A DNA stretch of 62,821 nt, from NCBI GenBank assembly GCA_001701165.1, contig DAAP01000036.1, positions 1 to 62,821 on the forward strand. Direction: 5' to 3'. Of this stretch, positions 1 to 7,822 are shown in pieces (position 1 is the first letter of the stretch; each line of letters begins with the position of its first letter). Origin of the DNA: Bacteroidales bacterium H4 (lineage in GTDB: Bacteria > Bacteroidota > Bacteroidia > Bacteroidales > Muribaculaceae). The notes under the pieces were generated by a model that saw only the letters and a list, made by a program, of their open reading frames with translations, did not search any database and was not told the origin of the DNA. A program made the position numbers and the translations under genes.

Positions 1-55
1 GTGTCCCAATGATAAAGTCAGGCGCTAAATCTACATTACATAGCTTTCCAATACA

Positions 56-93
56 AAGGCGAGGACATGCCATATCGGCATCCTCGCCTTTTT
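56..93 (+). terminator. Rho-independent terminator of an upstream gene
   Basis: A GC-rich stem (AAGGCGAGGA paired with TCCTCGCCTT, extended by TGCC/GGCA) is followed directly by a run of T. It probably ends a plus-strand gene lying left of the window. Between it and the response regulator (94-447) I see no credible gene: the only open frame has no family resemblance and runs through the terminator. Confidence 0.75.
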
Positions 94-267
94 CTTGCCA
101 AAACCTCTACTTTAGAGTCTGCAAATGCTTCCGATTCGTTTTAAATGTTTTACTTATTAGTGTTTTTACTTTCATACCCATTGGCCGTTTTCGCCTTTAT
201 TCACTAAAATACCGCGCACGAGAGCAATATTTAACCTTCATTAACTATGCACATAACCTAAATGTTG

Positions 268-275
268 TAAATTTG
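268..275 (+). promoter_or_regulatory. Candidate -7 box for the two-component operon
   Basis: TAAATTTG fits the Bacteroidetes -7 consensus TAnnTTTG. I see no clear TTTG at the -33 distance. It would give a leader of about 170 bases before the response regulator, holding a small GCGGC/GCCGC hairpin at 340-360. Otherwise the 94-447 stretch is AT-rich and featureless. Confidence 0.4.
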
Positions 276-447
276 AGCATCGAAAATTAACAAATGCTTT
301 CTAAAAGCACTACCGACCGTTAATATTCGACCACGAGTCGCGGCATTATACCAACGCCGCAGGCTACCCCAAACCGGGCATAAACGAAGAACATTACACA
401 ATTATCTATTCAATAACTATCTACTTAACTTCATCCACAAAACACTG

Positions 448-1227
448 ATGAACACCTATATATTAGTAATCGATGACGAGGATGCCTTGTGCGAAATCCT
501 TCGTTTCAGCCTCGAAAAAGAAGGCTACAGAGTTAAAACAGCCTCCAGTGCGGACGAAGCACTGACCATGGATCTTACAGTATTCGACCTTTTCATCGTG
601 GATATCATGATGGACGGCACTAATGGTTTTGAATTTGCACAGCACCTGCGCAGCGTTCCCGAGTTGGCCAATAAACCTCTGATTTTCTGCTCGGTACTCG
701 AAGGCGAAGACGACAAGGTCAAGGGTTTGAATATCGGCGCAGACGACTACATCACCAAACCATTCTCTATTTCGGAAGTTATAGCACGTGTGCGTGCCGT
801 ACTGCGTCGCACCATGGTACAGAAGCAGCAGTTAGCCACAGAATTTGCCAAAGCTGCCGCCCTCAACCCCATGGCTCAATACATACCTACGCCCATAACC
901 AAACCCATTGTCGCCCCGGACCTGGAACCACTTATCAAGGTCAACGGACTATCTCTGGATCCCAACACCAAGGGGTGTCAAGTAGACGGCCGCCATATGC
1001 GCCTGACACGCACCGAGTACGGCCTACTGCTGTTCTTCATGACCCACCGACACCGCGTATACACTCGCGACGAAATCATCCGAAACGTATGGGATGACGA
1101 CGTAGTAATCAGCGAGCGCACCATTGATACCAATATCACACGCCTTCGCAAGCGCTTAGGCCCGTACGGCAAATACATCTGCACTCGCTCGGGCTTCGGA
1201 TATGTATTTGATGAAGGATCGCGCTAG
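448..1227 (+). CDS. OmpR-family response regulator
   Basis: DNA-binding response regulator of 259 residues. The N-terminal receiver domain (about 3-120) has the acidic pair D9/D10, the phospho-acceptor D52 in IVDIMMDG, S82 at the usual Thr/Ser position and K104 in GADDYITKPF. A linker of about 40 residues, longer than usual, leads to a C-terminal winged helix (about 165-255) with the typical LTRTEYGLL and ERTIDTNITRLRKRLG segments. It is followed with a 26-base overlap by its cognate histidine kinase, so the two are translationally coupled. The signal sensed and the regulon cannot be read from the sequence. RprY-like regulators of Bacteroides share this architecture, but I cannot assign that name. 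Confidence 0.93.
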   Translation: MNTYILVIDDEDALCEILRFSLEKEGYRVKTASSADEALTMDLTVFDLFIVDIMMDGTNGFEFAQHLRSVPELANKPLIFCSVLEGEDDKVKGLNIGADDYITKPFSISEVIARVRAVLRRTMVQKQQLATEFAKAAALNPMAQYIPTPITKPIVAPDLEPLIKVNGLSLDPNTKGCQVDGRHMRLTRTEYGLLLFFMTHRHRVYTRDEIIRNVWDDDVVISERTIDTNITRLRKRLGPYGKYICTRSGFGYVFDEGSR

Positions 1228-2791
1228 TTACGCTTGGCGACTTTTTATACCGCGCGTCGCCATAGTCACGGCACTACTCGTGACCATGGCGATGTGGCAG
1301 GTATACCGCGAGCGCAACTACCATCGTGAGTTTGTCGAGCAACAACTGGGATACGTCGTCGAACGCGCCGCCAATTGCTACAACGGCGGCGTATCCATAC
1401 CTCAATTTCTCGACTTCGTACACCAATACTACAGCCGCCATACATTCTCGCGCGGCATACGCGTGTCCATTTACGGGACAGACATGTGGAAACCTCTTTT
1501 TGTTATGGGTCAGCCGTACAGCATGTCTCAAGCCGACATCCAACGCCTCACCTCCGACCCTTCCAAAGTCTCGATATCATCAGAAAAATTAGACTCGGGA
1601 GCTACATCCGACTACATATATCGTGGTACAGTCAGTCCTGACGGCACCTTAGCCGTCCTGGCTTCCGTTCCCATGAACACGGCCTTGGACGACTACATAG
1701 AAGGTAATACCAATGAGGTATGGATAATCGCCGCCGTATTTGCGCTGCTTATCATTATCAGCGAGGGATTTGCATCGTGGCACATAGGCCGCAACATCAA
1801 AATCCTGCGCGACTTTGCGCAACGCAGTACAACGGACCCGGACTTCATGCCGCACGACAGTTTTCCGCACGACGAACTAGGCGATATTGCACGTCAAATT
1901 GTCACAATGCACAACGAACGTATGGCCGCCCGAAGCGAACGTGACCACGAACACGAAATAGCTATCAACGCCATCCGAGAAAAGGCTCAACAAAAGCGCC
2001 AGCTTACCAACAACATCAACCACGAAATCAAAACGCCCATCGGTGTCATCAAAGGATACCTCGACATATTGGCCGACGACAACAATCTGCCACAGAAGAC
2101 CCGCGAGGAGTTTATAGCAAAAGCACGCGCATATGCCGACCGACTTATCAACCTGGTCAATGACATTTCTGCAATAACAAGGCTTGACGAAGGCGCCGAT
2201 ATTATTGTCACAGAACAAACGGACTATCACGATGTAGTATACACAGTATCGGAAGACATCACCACCAGCGGCATTCTCAACGGAATGACATTCTCCTTTG
2301 ACGTGCCTATAGGTACTATGGTCAAGGGCAACCACGCCCTACTCTCTGCCATGCTACTAAATCTGGCCAAAAACTCGGCCAACTACTCTCACGGCACTTA
2401 TTGCCGCCTCGAAATGTACCGACCCACAGCCGATGAACTCGCCACAGTCTCAAAGACTAACGATACACACTCTATCACAACAGACAGCAATGCAAGCTCC
2501 GACCCCGACAACTTCTACTACTTCAGATTCTACGATGACGGCATTGGCGTACCGCCAGAACACTTGCCGCGATTATTCCAACGATTCTATAGAATAGAAA
2601 GCGGACGTGGACGCAAATCCGGCGGCACAGGACTCGGACTGGCTATCGTATACAACACCATTACGGCCCATGGCGGCACAATCAAGGCCGTAATACATCC
2701 CTGCGGAGGCCTTGAAATTGATTTTTCGCTCCCCAAATTTCACGATAACAAGCAGTCATACAGCGCATTACATAGTGCAACCAAAAAATAA
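1202..2791 (+). CDS. Membrane sensor histidine kinase
   Basis: Partner kinase of the preceding regulator, 529 residues from this start. An alternative ATG three codons later gives a protein beginning MKDRASYAW. A transmembrane helix near residues 16-34, a periplasmic sensor region of about 140 residues and a second helix near 176-196 are followed by a HAMP-like linker. The phospho-acceptor is H274 in the H-box NNINHEIKTPIGVIKG. The ATPase part shows the N-box (LLNLAKNSANYS), the G1 box (DDGIGVP), the F-box (LFQRFYR) and the G2 box (GGTGLGLAIV). It probably autophosphorylates and passes phosphate to D52 of the regulator. The periplasmic domain matches no named sensor fold that I recognise. Confidence 0.92.
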   Translation: MYLMKDRASYAWRLFIPRVAIVTALLVTMAMWQVYRERNYHREFVEQQLGYVVERAANCYNGGVSIPQFLDFVHQYYSRHTFSRGIRVSIYGTDMWKPLFVMGQPYSMSQADIQRLTSDPSKVSISSEKLDSGATSDYIYRGTVSPDGTLAVLASVPMNTALDDYIEGNTNEVWIIAAVFALLIIISEGFASWHIGRNIKILRDFAQRSTTDPDFMPHDSFPHDELGDIARQIVTMHNERMAARSERDHEHEIAINAIREKAQQKRQLTNNINHEIKTPIGVIKGYLDILADDNNLPQKTREEFIAKARAYADRLINLVNDISAITRLDEGADIIVTEQTDYHDVVYTVSEDITTSGILNGMTFSFDVPIGTMVKGNHALLSAMLLNLAKNSANYSHGTYCRLEMYRPTADELATVSKTNDTHSITTDSNASSDPDNFYYFRFYDDGIGVPPEHLPRLFQRFYRIESGRGRKSGGTGLGLAIVYNTITAHGGTIKAVIHPCGGLEIDFSLPKFHDNKQSYSALHSATKK

Positions 2792-2835
2792 TATAATTGT
2801 ATTAAAATCTCAATTATGATGCGACATAGCTCCAC

Positions 2836-2843
2836 TAATTTTG
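2836..2843 (+). promoter_or_regulatory. Candidate -7 box of a short transcript
   Basis: TAATTTTG matches TAnnTTTG. No convincing -33 TTTG is present. It lies between the kinase stop codon and a strong terminator about 120 bases further on, with no open frame between them. Confidence 0.35.
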
Positions 2844-2847
2844 CAGC

Positions 2848-2999
2848 GTAAGAAGTCAACAACAGCACTTCTTCCTAAAATTGAAATCTATCCTAAGAAG
2901 CAATCCGACACATAGACTTACAACCGTTTTTTTCATTTAGAGTTAAACAGAGTATTAAGGGAGAAAGCAGGTCGTCGTGAAGACGCCCTGCTTTTTTTG
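2848..2999 (+). ncRNA. Candidate small RNA
   Basis: The stretch between a TAnnTTTG box and a factor-independent terminator carries no open frame. It starts with a perfect 7-bp hairpin (AAGAAGT / ACTTCTT, 2850-2873), has an unstructured A/T-rich middle and ends in the terminator hairpin. It could equally be only the 3' UTR of the kinase mRNA. I do not recognise a known RNA family. Confidence 0.28.
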
Positions 3000-3000
3000 T
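2965..3000 (+). terminator. Strong Rho-independent terminator
   Basis: AGCAGG-CGTC stem, GTGAA loop, GACG-CCTGCT return arm, then seven T. It ends the two-component transcript or the short transcript proposed just upstream. The first ATG of the following open frame falls inside this hairpin, so that ATG is not a real start. Confidence 0.8.
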
Positions 3001-3102
3001 ACCCATCTCGTTCGACGCCTGCCGACCATTTCGCCGCACGACTTAACGCATTTAAGCACAAGCCAAAAACGGAGCCCCGGTGATTACACGGGGCTGCGCC
3101 AC

Positions 3103-3480
3103 CGCTATGCCAACATTATCGGCGCGGCTCTGTCTGTATTCGCCCACAAGGACGTCCCCCAGGAGCTGCGCCGCCGACTGCCTCGCCTCTTCAACGCCAT
3201 GATGCGAACGCTATTCCGACAACGCGGAGCGCTGTTCTCAATCGATATCGTCACCTCGTCTGACGCCATGGCTTTCATACACACCGCAAACCTGGATGCG
3301 GCTTTCGAACAAGTGCTGATGTCTGATGCCATGCGCCGCCGTCTCTCGCGCTCTAATTTCATTTTCTCGGGCATGAAGGCGCTCCACGAGCTGCACGAGG
3401 CTTTCCCCTCGCTCGTCGAAGAGAACGGTGTTCGCAAGCCGTTCAAACGGTTTTTAAACAAGACCTATAAGTCCAAATTA
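3103..3480 (+). pseudogene. Relic of a Mu gpF / SPP1 gp7-like phage head protein
   Basis: About 125 codons in one frame read like the N-terminal part of the minor head (head morphogenesis) proteins of Bacteroidales Mu-like prophages. The middle has FIFSGMKALHELHEAF, then PSLVEENGVRKPFKRFLN. From memory, the family continues with a DVQKI..YN.-type segment and a C-terminal Mu-F domain. Here the similarity stops abruptly near 3460, and the frame then runs into the 3' end of the minus-strand TPR gene, where it is a shadow. There is no credible start codon, because the nearest upstream ATG lies in a terminator, and no phage genes flank it. A perfect GCCCCG/CGGGGC hairpin sits just before it (3073-3093). 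I read it as a dead fragment left by prophage decay. Confidence 0.5.
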
Positions 3481-3516
3481 AACCACATGCCCGGAGAAAA
3501 GACCGGCTTAGATACA

Positions 3517-3552
3517 ACGAGAGCGCATCCGGAGATACGGACACGCCCTCGC
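3517..3552 (-). terminator. Probable terminator of the gyrA-TPR transcript
   Basis: On the minus strand a long imperfect stem (CGAG..GCG..TCCG with CGGA..CGC..CTCG) lies about 30 bases beyond the TPR stop codon. The T-rich tail is poor, so its efficiency is uncertain. Confidence 0.4.
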
Positions 3553-3580
3553 TTATATACGATTATACGATTGTCAGGAG

Positions 3581-4807
3581 TTATTCAGCATCCTTGCGCT
3601 CTTTTACAGAATTCATTCCGGCTTGATCGCCAAGAATATAGTATGCTTGCTCAAGGAACGTCAGGCAGACACTGCGATTGTTCTCGTCAAGTTTGTATGC
3701 TTTTTCGAGATAATCAACAGATTCGCGGAGCAGCGGATCCACATTTTCGCTCTTATATTTTGCGAAGTTGCCACCGCTACGGTCATTAAAGTTATCCTGA
3801 ATTTGTCCGGCCTTCTCGAGTATGGTTGCGCCAAGATACAGGTTAGCCAAAGAATTGTCGGCATCGATAGCCAATGCCTTACGATAGAGATCTTCGGCCG
3901 TGGCATTGTCGCGTTTCTTGGTGTAGATAAGGCCCTTAAGAGCCAGATATTGTGCATTGTCTGGGTCAGTGACTGCTGCGGCATCCAGCTTCTGGAGGGC
4001 AGTGTCATAGTCCTCCTTCATGATGTACACGTTAATGATGTTGTTGATGAAGCTGGGATCTTCTTTGCCGTAAAGCTCGTTACCTTTAGTGGCGAACTCA
4101 AGCATCGCTTCTTCATCTTTAGCATTATTAGCCACAGCTACAGCATATTCGAATACATCGCGTTTGGTGTTACCCTTGGCAATAGAGCCACGGAACGACT
4201 TGACTGCGGCGGCAAAGTCGTCAGACTGCCAAGCAGCCAATGCCTGGTTGTACAACACCTGCGAGAGTGTCGAATCGGGATAAACTTTGATTTGTTTGGC
4301 CAAACTGGGATTCTCAGGCATTGTTAGGAAGATTTCCCAAGCCTTGTAGGCACTCTTGTAGTCTTTGGCATTCCAGAAGTCGAGGGCCGCGAAGTTGTAG
4401 TCATTGTAGTGACCGGCTAAGGTGTTGTATATTTCCTTGGAGTACTTTGTTTTGACCTTGCCTTTTTCGTTGATTACGGTGTCGCGGGCTACAGCCTTGA
4501 GGAAGTACTCATAACCTCCGAGAAGGTCTTTGGCCATCACCAGTTCATCGCCTTCTTTGAGGAGGCCGAACTGTTTTTTGCCAAGCATGTCGTCATAGAT
4601 CTTGAACGCCGTCTTGCCGGGGATATAGTATGTAATGGCTTGATCTTTGGTCTCAGGATTCTGAGTAGCGGGAGCCATTATCTGTGCAACTTCATCAAAG
4701 GACTTGCCGTCTTTCATGGCTTTTTCGGCGTCCTTTACCACGGCTTGTTGCGCACTCACGGTCAGTCCTGCCAAAAGACAGGCGCTTAAGAGGCTAAGCT
4801 TTTTCAT
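3581..4807 (-). CDS. Secreted/periplasmic TPR protein
   Basis: Protein of 408 residues starting with a clear signal peptide (MKKLSLLSACLLAGLTVSAQ), so it is exported. The rest is alpha-helical with tetratricopeptide repeats, best seen at about residues 185-340 (for example FAAAVKSFRGSIAKGNTK and NATAEDLYRKALAIDADNS). Such repeats mediate protein-protein contacts; the partner is not evident. It lies 96 bases downstream of gyrA on the same strand and, as I remember it, that pairing is common in Bacteroidales, so it is probably co-transcribed. I see no enzymatic domain. Confidence 0.88.
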   Translation of the reverse strand: MKKLSLLSACLLAGLTVSAQQAVVKDAEKAMKDGKSFDEVAQIMAPATQNPETKDQAITYYIPGKTAFKIYDDMLGKKQFGLLKEGDELVMAKDLLGGYEYFLKAVARDTVINEKGKVKTKYSKEIYNTLAGHYNDYNFAALDFWNAKDYKSAYKAWEIFLTMPENPSLAKQIKVYPDSTLSQVLYNQALAAWQSDDFAAAVKSFRGSIAKGNTKRDVFEYAVAVANNAKDEEAMLEFATKGNELYGKEDPSFINNIINVYIMKEDYDTALQKLDAAAVTDPDNAQYLALKGLIYTKKRDNATAEDLYRKALAIDADNSLANLYLGATILEKAGQIQDNFNDRSGGNFAKYKSENVDPLLRESVDYLEKAYKLDENNRSVCLTFLEQAYYILGDQAGMNSVKERKDAE

Positions 4808-4903
4808 AATCTGATAGGTGGTTGTTTGGTTGTGTTGTTTTTTGGGTTGGTTGTTCTCTATTATTTAATGTATACGATTTAGACTTGCGTATGCATCATT
4901 GGT

Positions 4904-7486
4904 TTATTCAACTGTTTCGTCCGTTGCGTCATCCTCGGCGACATCGACATCGTCTTGGGAGGCCTCGGCATCGCTTTCGCTGATGGATTGGGCTTGCTCA
5001 ATTTCATCAGCGCTCACGGTTACCACTCCGGCTTCTTCATCGGGGTCGGTGGGCACAGCGCAAGCCGAAGCGATTTCATCATCGCGGCGGTTAAGATTGA
5101 TGATGCGCACGCCCATGGTCGAGCGACTGAGCACGGGGACATCTGCAATGCGTATGCGCAAGGCTATGCCCGAGCGGTTGATGATTACCAGGTCTTCGTC
5201 ATCGTTGACGCTAAGGAAAGCCACCAGTTCGCCGGTCTTTTCGCTGCGCTTCATTGTGAGTACGCCCTTGCCGCCTCGTCCTGTGACACGATACGGTTCA
5301 AGCGGCGTGCGCTTGCCCATACCTTTTTCACTAAGGGCAAGTATGGTGTTGCTGCTGTCCGGGGATATGGAAATCATACCTACCACACGGTCGTCATCAC
5401 CATCGAGGGTCATGCCGCGTACACCCGTGGACACACGGCCCATCTGGCGTATCTTGCTCTCATCAAAGCGTATGGCACGACCACCGCTGTTGGCCAGCAA
5501 AATCTGCGAATTACCATCGGTGAGCTGCACGCTGACAAGATGGTCGCCATCTCGCAGGACTATGGCCTTCTTGCCCTTAGCCAGCACGCGTGCATATTCA
5601 GCCAAAGATGTCTTCTTGACTACGCCGCGCTCGGTGGCAAATACAAGGTTGTGGCTATTGACATATTCCTCATCGTCCAAACGCTTGCAGGCTATAAAGA
5701 CGTTGACCTTGTCATTAGGCTCGATATTGAGCAGGTTTTGCAAGGCGCGACCCTTGCTGTTCTTGGCTCCTTCGGGCAACTCGAACACTCTCATCTTGTA
5801 TACAAGGCCACGACTTGTGAAGAACAGCATAGTGGCGTGCATAGAAGCCGTATATATGTATTCTATGAAGTCTTCTTCACGCGTATTGCTGCCCTTGGCA
5901 CCGACGCCGCCACGATTTTGAGCGCGGAATTCGCTCAGCGGGGTGCGCTTGATATATCCGAGATGCGAGATGGTGATAATCATATCATCGTCTGCATAGA
6001 AGTCCTCGGCATTGAAATCGCCGGCGGAGTAGTCGATGTGTGTGCGGCGCTCGTCACCGTATTTTTCTTTGACTTCCTCGAGGTCGGCTATCATCACTCG
6101 ACGACATTCGTTTTCGTCATCAAGGATGAGCTGCAACTCGGCTGCATATTTGCGAAGCGAATCTCTTTCGTCTTCCAGCTTGTTTTGCTCAAGGGCTGTG
6201 AGGTTGCGTAAGCGCATCTCAACTATTGCGTTCACCTGTATGTCCGTAAAGCCAAAGCGTTCGGTCAGTCGCTTCTTGGCCTCATCAACATCTTTCGACG
6301 AACGTATTATCGATATCACCTCATCGATGTTCTGGGATGCAATTATCAGCGCATCCAGCACATGTATGCGATCCAGTGTCTTGGCCAAGCGGTAGCGTGT
6401 ACGACGTATGGTGACCTCATGACGATGGGCGGTGAAGGCTTCGAGTATTTGCTTAAGATTAAGTGTGCATGGACGTCCATTGACCAGCGCAACGTTATTG
6501 ACGCTGAAGGACGACTGCATGGGCGTCATCTTGTACAACTTATTGAGCACGACATTTGAGTTGGCATCGCTGCGCAGCTTGATGACTATACGCATGCCCT
6601 CGTGGTCGGTTTCATCGTTGACATCGGCAATCCCGTCGAGTTTTTTCTCGTTGACAAGTTGGGCAATATACTTGACCAACTCGGCCTTATTAACCCCGTA
6701 GGGTATCTGGCGTACAATAATGGACTCGTGTGAGGCCTCGGATTCGATTTCGGCCACGGCACGCACAACTATGCGGCCGCGTCCGGTATGGTAGGCTTCG
6801 CGCACACCGCCGTATCCATATATGGTGCCGCCGGTGGGAAAGTCGGGTGCCGGAATATAATGTATGAGTTCATCAATAGTTATGTCCGGGTTGTTAAGCA
6901 GCGCTATCGATGCGTTGATGGACTCGGTAAGGTTGTGTGGCGGCATATTGGTAGCCATACCCACGGCTATACCCGCAGCTCCGTTGACCAGCAAGTTGGG
7001 GAAGCGCGACGGAAGCACCACGGGCTCCTTGCGCGAGTTGTCATATGTGGGAACAAAATCCACAGTATCATCGCCAATATCCGTGAGCATCTCCTCGCCC
7101 AGGCGTGCCAAGCGAACCTCTGTATAACGCATGGCAGCAGCACCGGCACCATCAACATTGCCGAAGTTGCCGTGTCCATCTACCAAAGTGTAGCGCATCG
7201 CCCAATTTTGGGCAAGGCGCACCACCGTTCCATATATGGACGAGTCTCCGTGGGGGTGATATTTACCCATAACCTCGCCCACGCAGTTGGCCGATTTCTT
7301 ATGGGGTTTGTCGTACGTGTTGCCCATCACGTCCATACCATAAAGGACGCGGCGCTGGACGGGCTTGAGACCGTCACGAGCATCAGGCAAGGCACGCGAC
7401 ACGATTACCGACATCGAGTAGTCAATGTAGGCAGATTTCATCTCGTTCTCGATGTTAATCTGTATTATGTGATCGTCTTCGAGCAT
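4904..7486 (-). CDS. gyrA: DNA gyrase subunit A
   Basis: DNA-cleaving subunit of gyrase, 860 residues. The N-terminal breakage-reunion domain contains the catalytic Y121 in AAAMRYTEVRL. The quinolone region reads HPHGDSSIYGTVVRLAQ, so the position equivalent to E. coli Ser83 is S82 and that equivalent to Asp87 is G86. The C-terminal beta-pinwheel has a GyrA-box-like AQNRGGVGAKG and a second GRGGKG, which suits wrapping and negative supercoiling and argues against topoisomerase IV ParC. The tail is acidic. It is divergent from clpC across 336 bases, and a minus-strand TAAATTTG box lies about 90 bases upstream of the start. Confidence 0.97.
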   Translation of the reverse strand: MLEDDHIIQINIENEMKSAYIDYSMSVIVSRALPDARDGLKPVQRRVLYGMDVMGNTYDKPHKKSANCVGEVMGKYHPHGDSSIYGTVVRLAQNWAMRYTLVDGHGNFGNVDGAGAAAMRYTEVRLARLGEEMLTDIGDDTVDFVPTYDNSRKEPVVLPSRFPNLLVNGAAGIAVGMATNMPPHNLTESINASIALLNNPDITIDELIHYIPAPDFPTGGTIYGYGGVREAYHTGRGRIVVRAVAEIESEASHESIIVRQIPYGVNKAELVKYIAQLVNEKKLDGIADVNDETDHEGMRIVIKLRSDANSNVVLNKLYKMTPMQSSFSVNNVALVNGRPCTLNLKQILEAFTAHRHEVTIRRTRYRLAKTLDRIHVLDALIIASQNIDEVISIIRSSKDVDEAKKRLTERFGFTDIQVNAIVEMRLRNLTALEQNKLEDERDSLRKYAAELQLILDDENECRRVMIADLEEVKEKYGDERRTHIDYSAGDFNAEDFYADDDMIITISHLGYIKRTPLSEFRAQNRGGVGAKGSNTREEDFIEYIYTASMHATMLFFTSRGLVYKMRVFELPEGAKNSKGRALQNLLNIEPNDKVNVFIACKRLDDEEYVNSHNLVFATERGVVKKTSLAEYARVLAKGKKAIVLRDGDHLVSVQLTDGNSQILLANSGGRAIRFDESKIRQMGRVSTGVRGMTLDGDDDRVVGMISISPDSSNTILALSEKGMGKRTPLEPYRVTGRGGKGVLTMKRSEKTGELVAFLSVNDDEDLVIINRSGIALRIRIADVPVLSRSTMGVRIINLNRRDDEIASACAVPTDPDEEAGVVTVSADEIEQAQSISESDAEASQDDVDVAEDDATDETVE

Positions 7487-7573
7487 GCTTGTTTATATGG
7501 TTACTTAATTATTTATCAAAAGATTAGGCCTTATATACGACACAAAATCGTCAGACAAGGCCAAATAAGCATA

Positions 7574-7581
7574 CAAATTTA
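7574..7581 (-). promoter_or_regulatory. Candidate gyrA -7 box
   Basis: Read on the minus strand this is TAAATTTG, a match to TAnnTTTG. It would give a leader of about 85 bases before gyrA. An exact -33 TTTG is not seen. Confidence 0.45.
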
Positions 7582-7665
7582 CGCATTTTTTTCGAGAAAA
7601 CACTCATGCACGTCTTTATCAAAACCAAAAATAGCACAAAAAAACCTAAACAGACGACACTCATG

Positions 7666-7673
7666 TATTTTTG
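7666..7673 (+). promoter_or_regulatory. Candidate clpC -7 box
   Basis: TATTTTTG fits TAnnTTTG and lies 150 bases before the clpC start. The rest of the 7487-7822 divergent region holds only the gyrA box and a 14-base tandem duplication. Confidence 0.4.
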
Positions 7674-7718
7674 GCACGGATATTGCACACATATATAGGA
7701 TGTCGTGTTCACGCATCT

Positions 7719-7746
7719 TTCAATGCGCTTTTTTCAATGCGCTTTT
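7719..7746 (+). repeat. Perfect 14-base tandem duplication in the clpC leader
   Basis: The unit TTCAATGCGCTTTT occurs twice in immediate succession, between the proposed clpC promoter and start codon. It may be a replication-slippage product or a doubled regulatory element. The sequence does not match the CIRCE element. Confidence 0.85.
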
Positions 7747-7822
7747 TCACGAGGACACGGCCTCCAGGCGAGTGATGTCAGCATCGCACGCCATCTCAGA
7801 ACATCATCACCAAATCCAATCA

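Noticed and set aside
9..290. Open frame of 93 codons on the plus strand at the window start
   Set aside because: It runs through a clear terminator, has no family pattern and its composition is that of non-coding AT-rich DNA.
3481..3789. Extension of the phage-like frame into the TPR gene
   Set aside because: From about 3480 the similarity ends and the frame is opposite to the coding sequence of the TPR protein.
4899..6211. Long open frames on the plus strand opposite gyrA
   Set aside because: They are antisense shadows of a gyrA sequence that is conserved throughout; the translations look like no protein.
6788..7822. N-terminal extension of clpC by 345 codons
   Set aside because: It lies over gyrA and the divergent promoters, and ClpC reaches normal length from the ATG at 7823.
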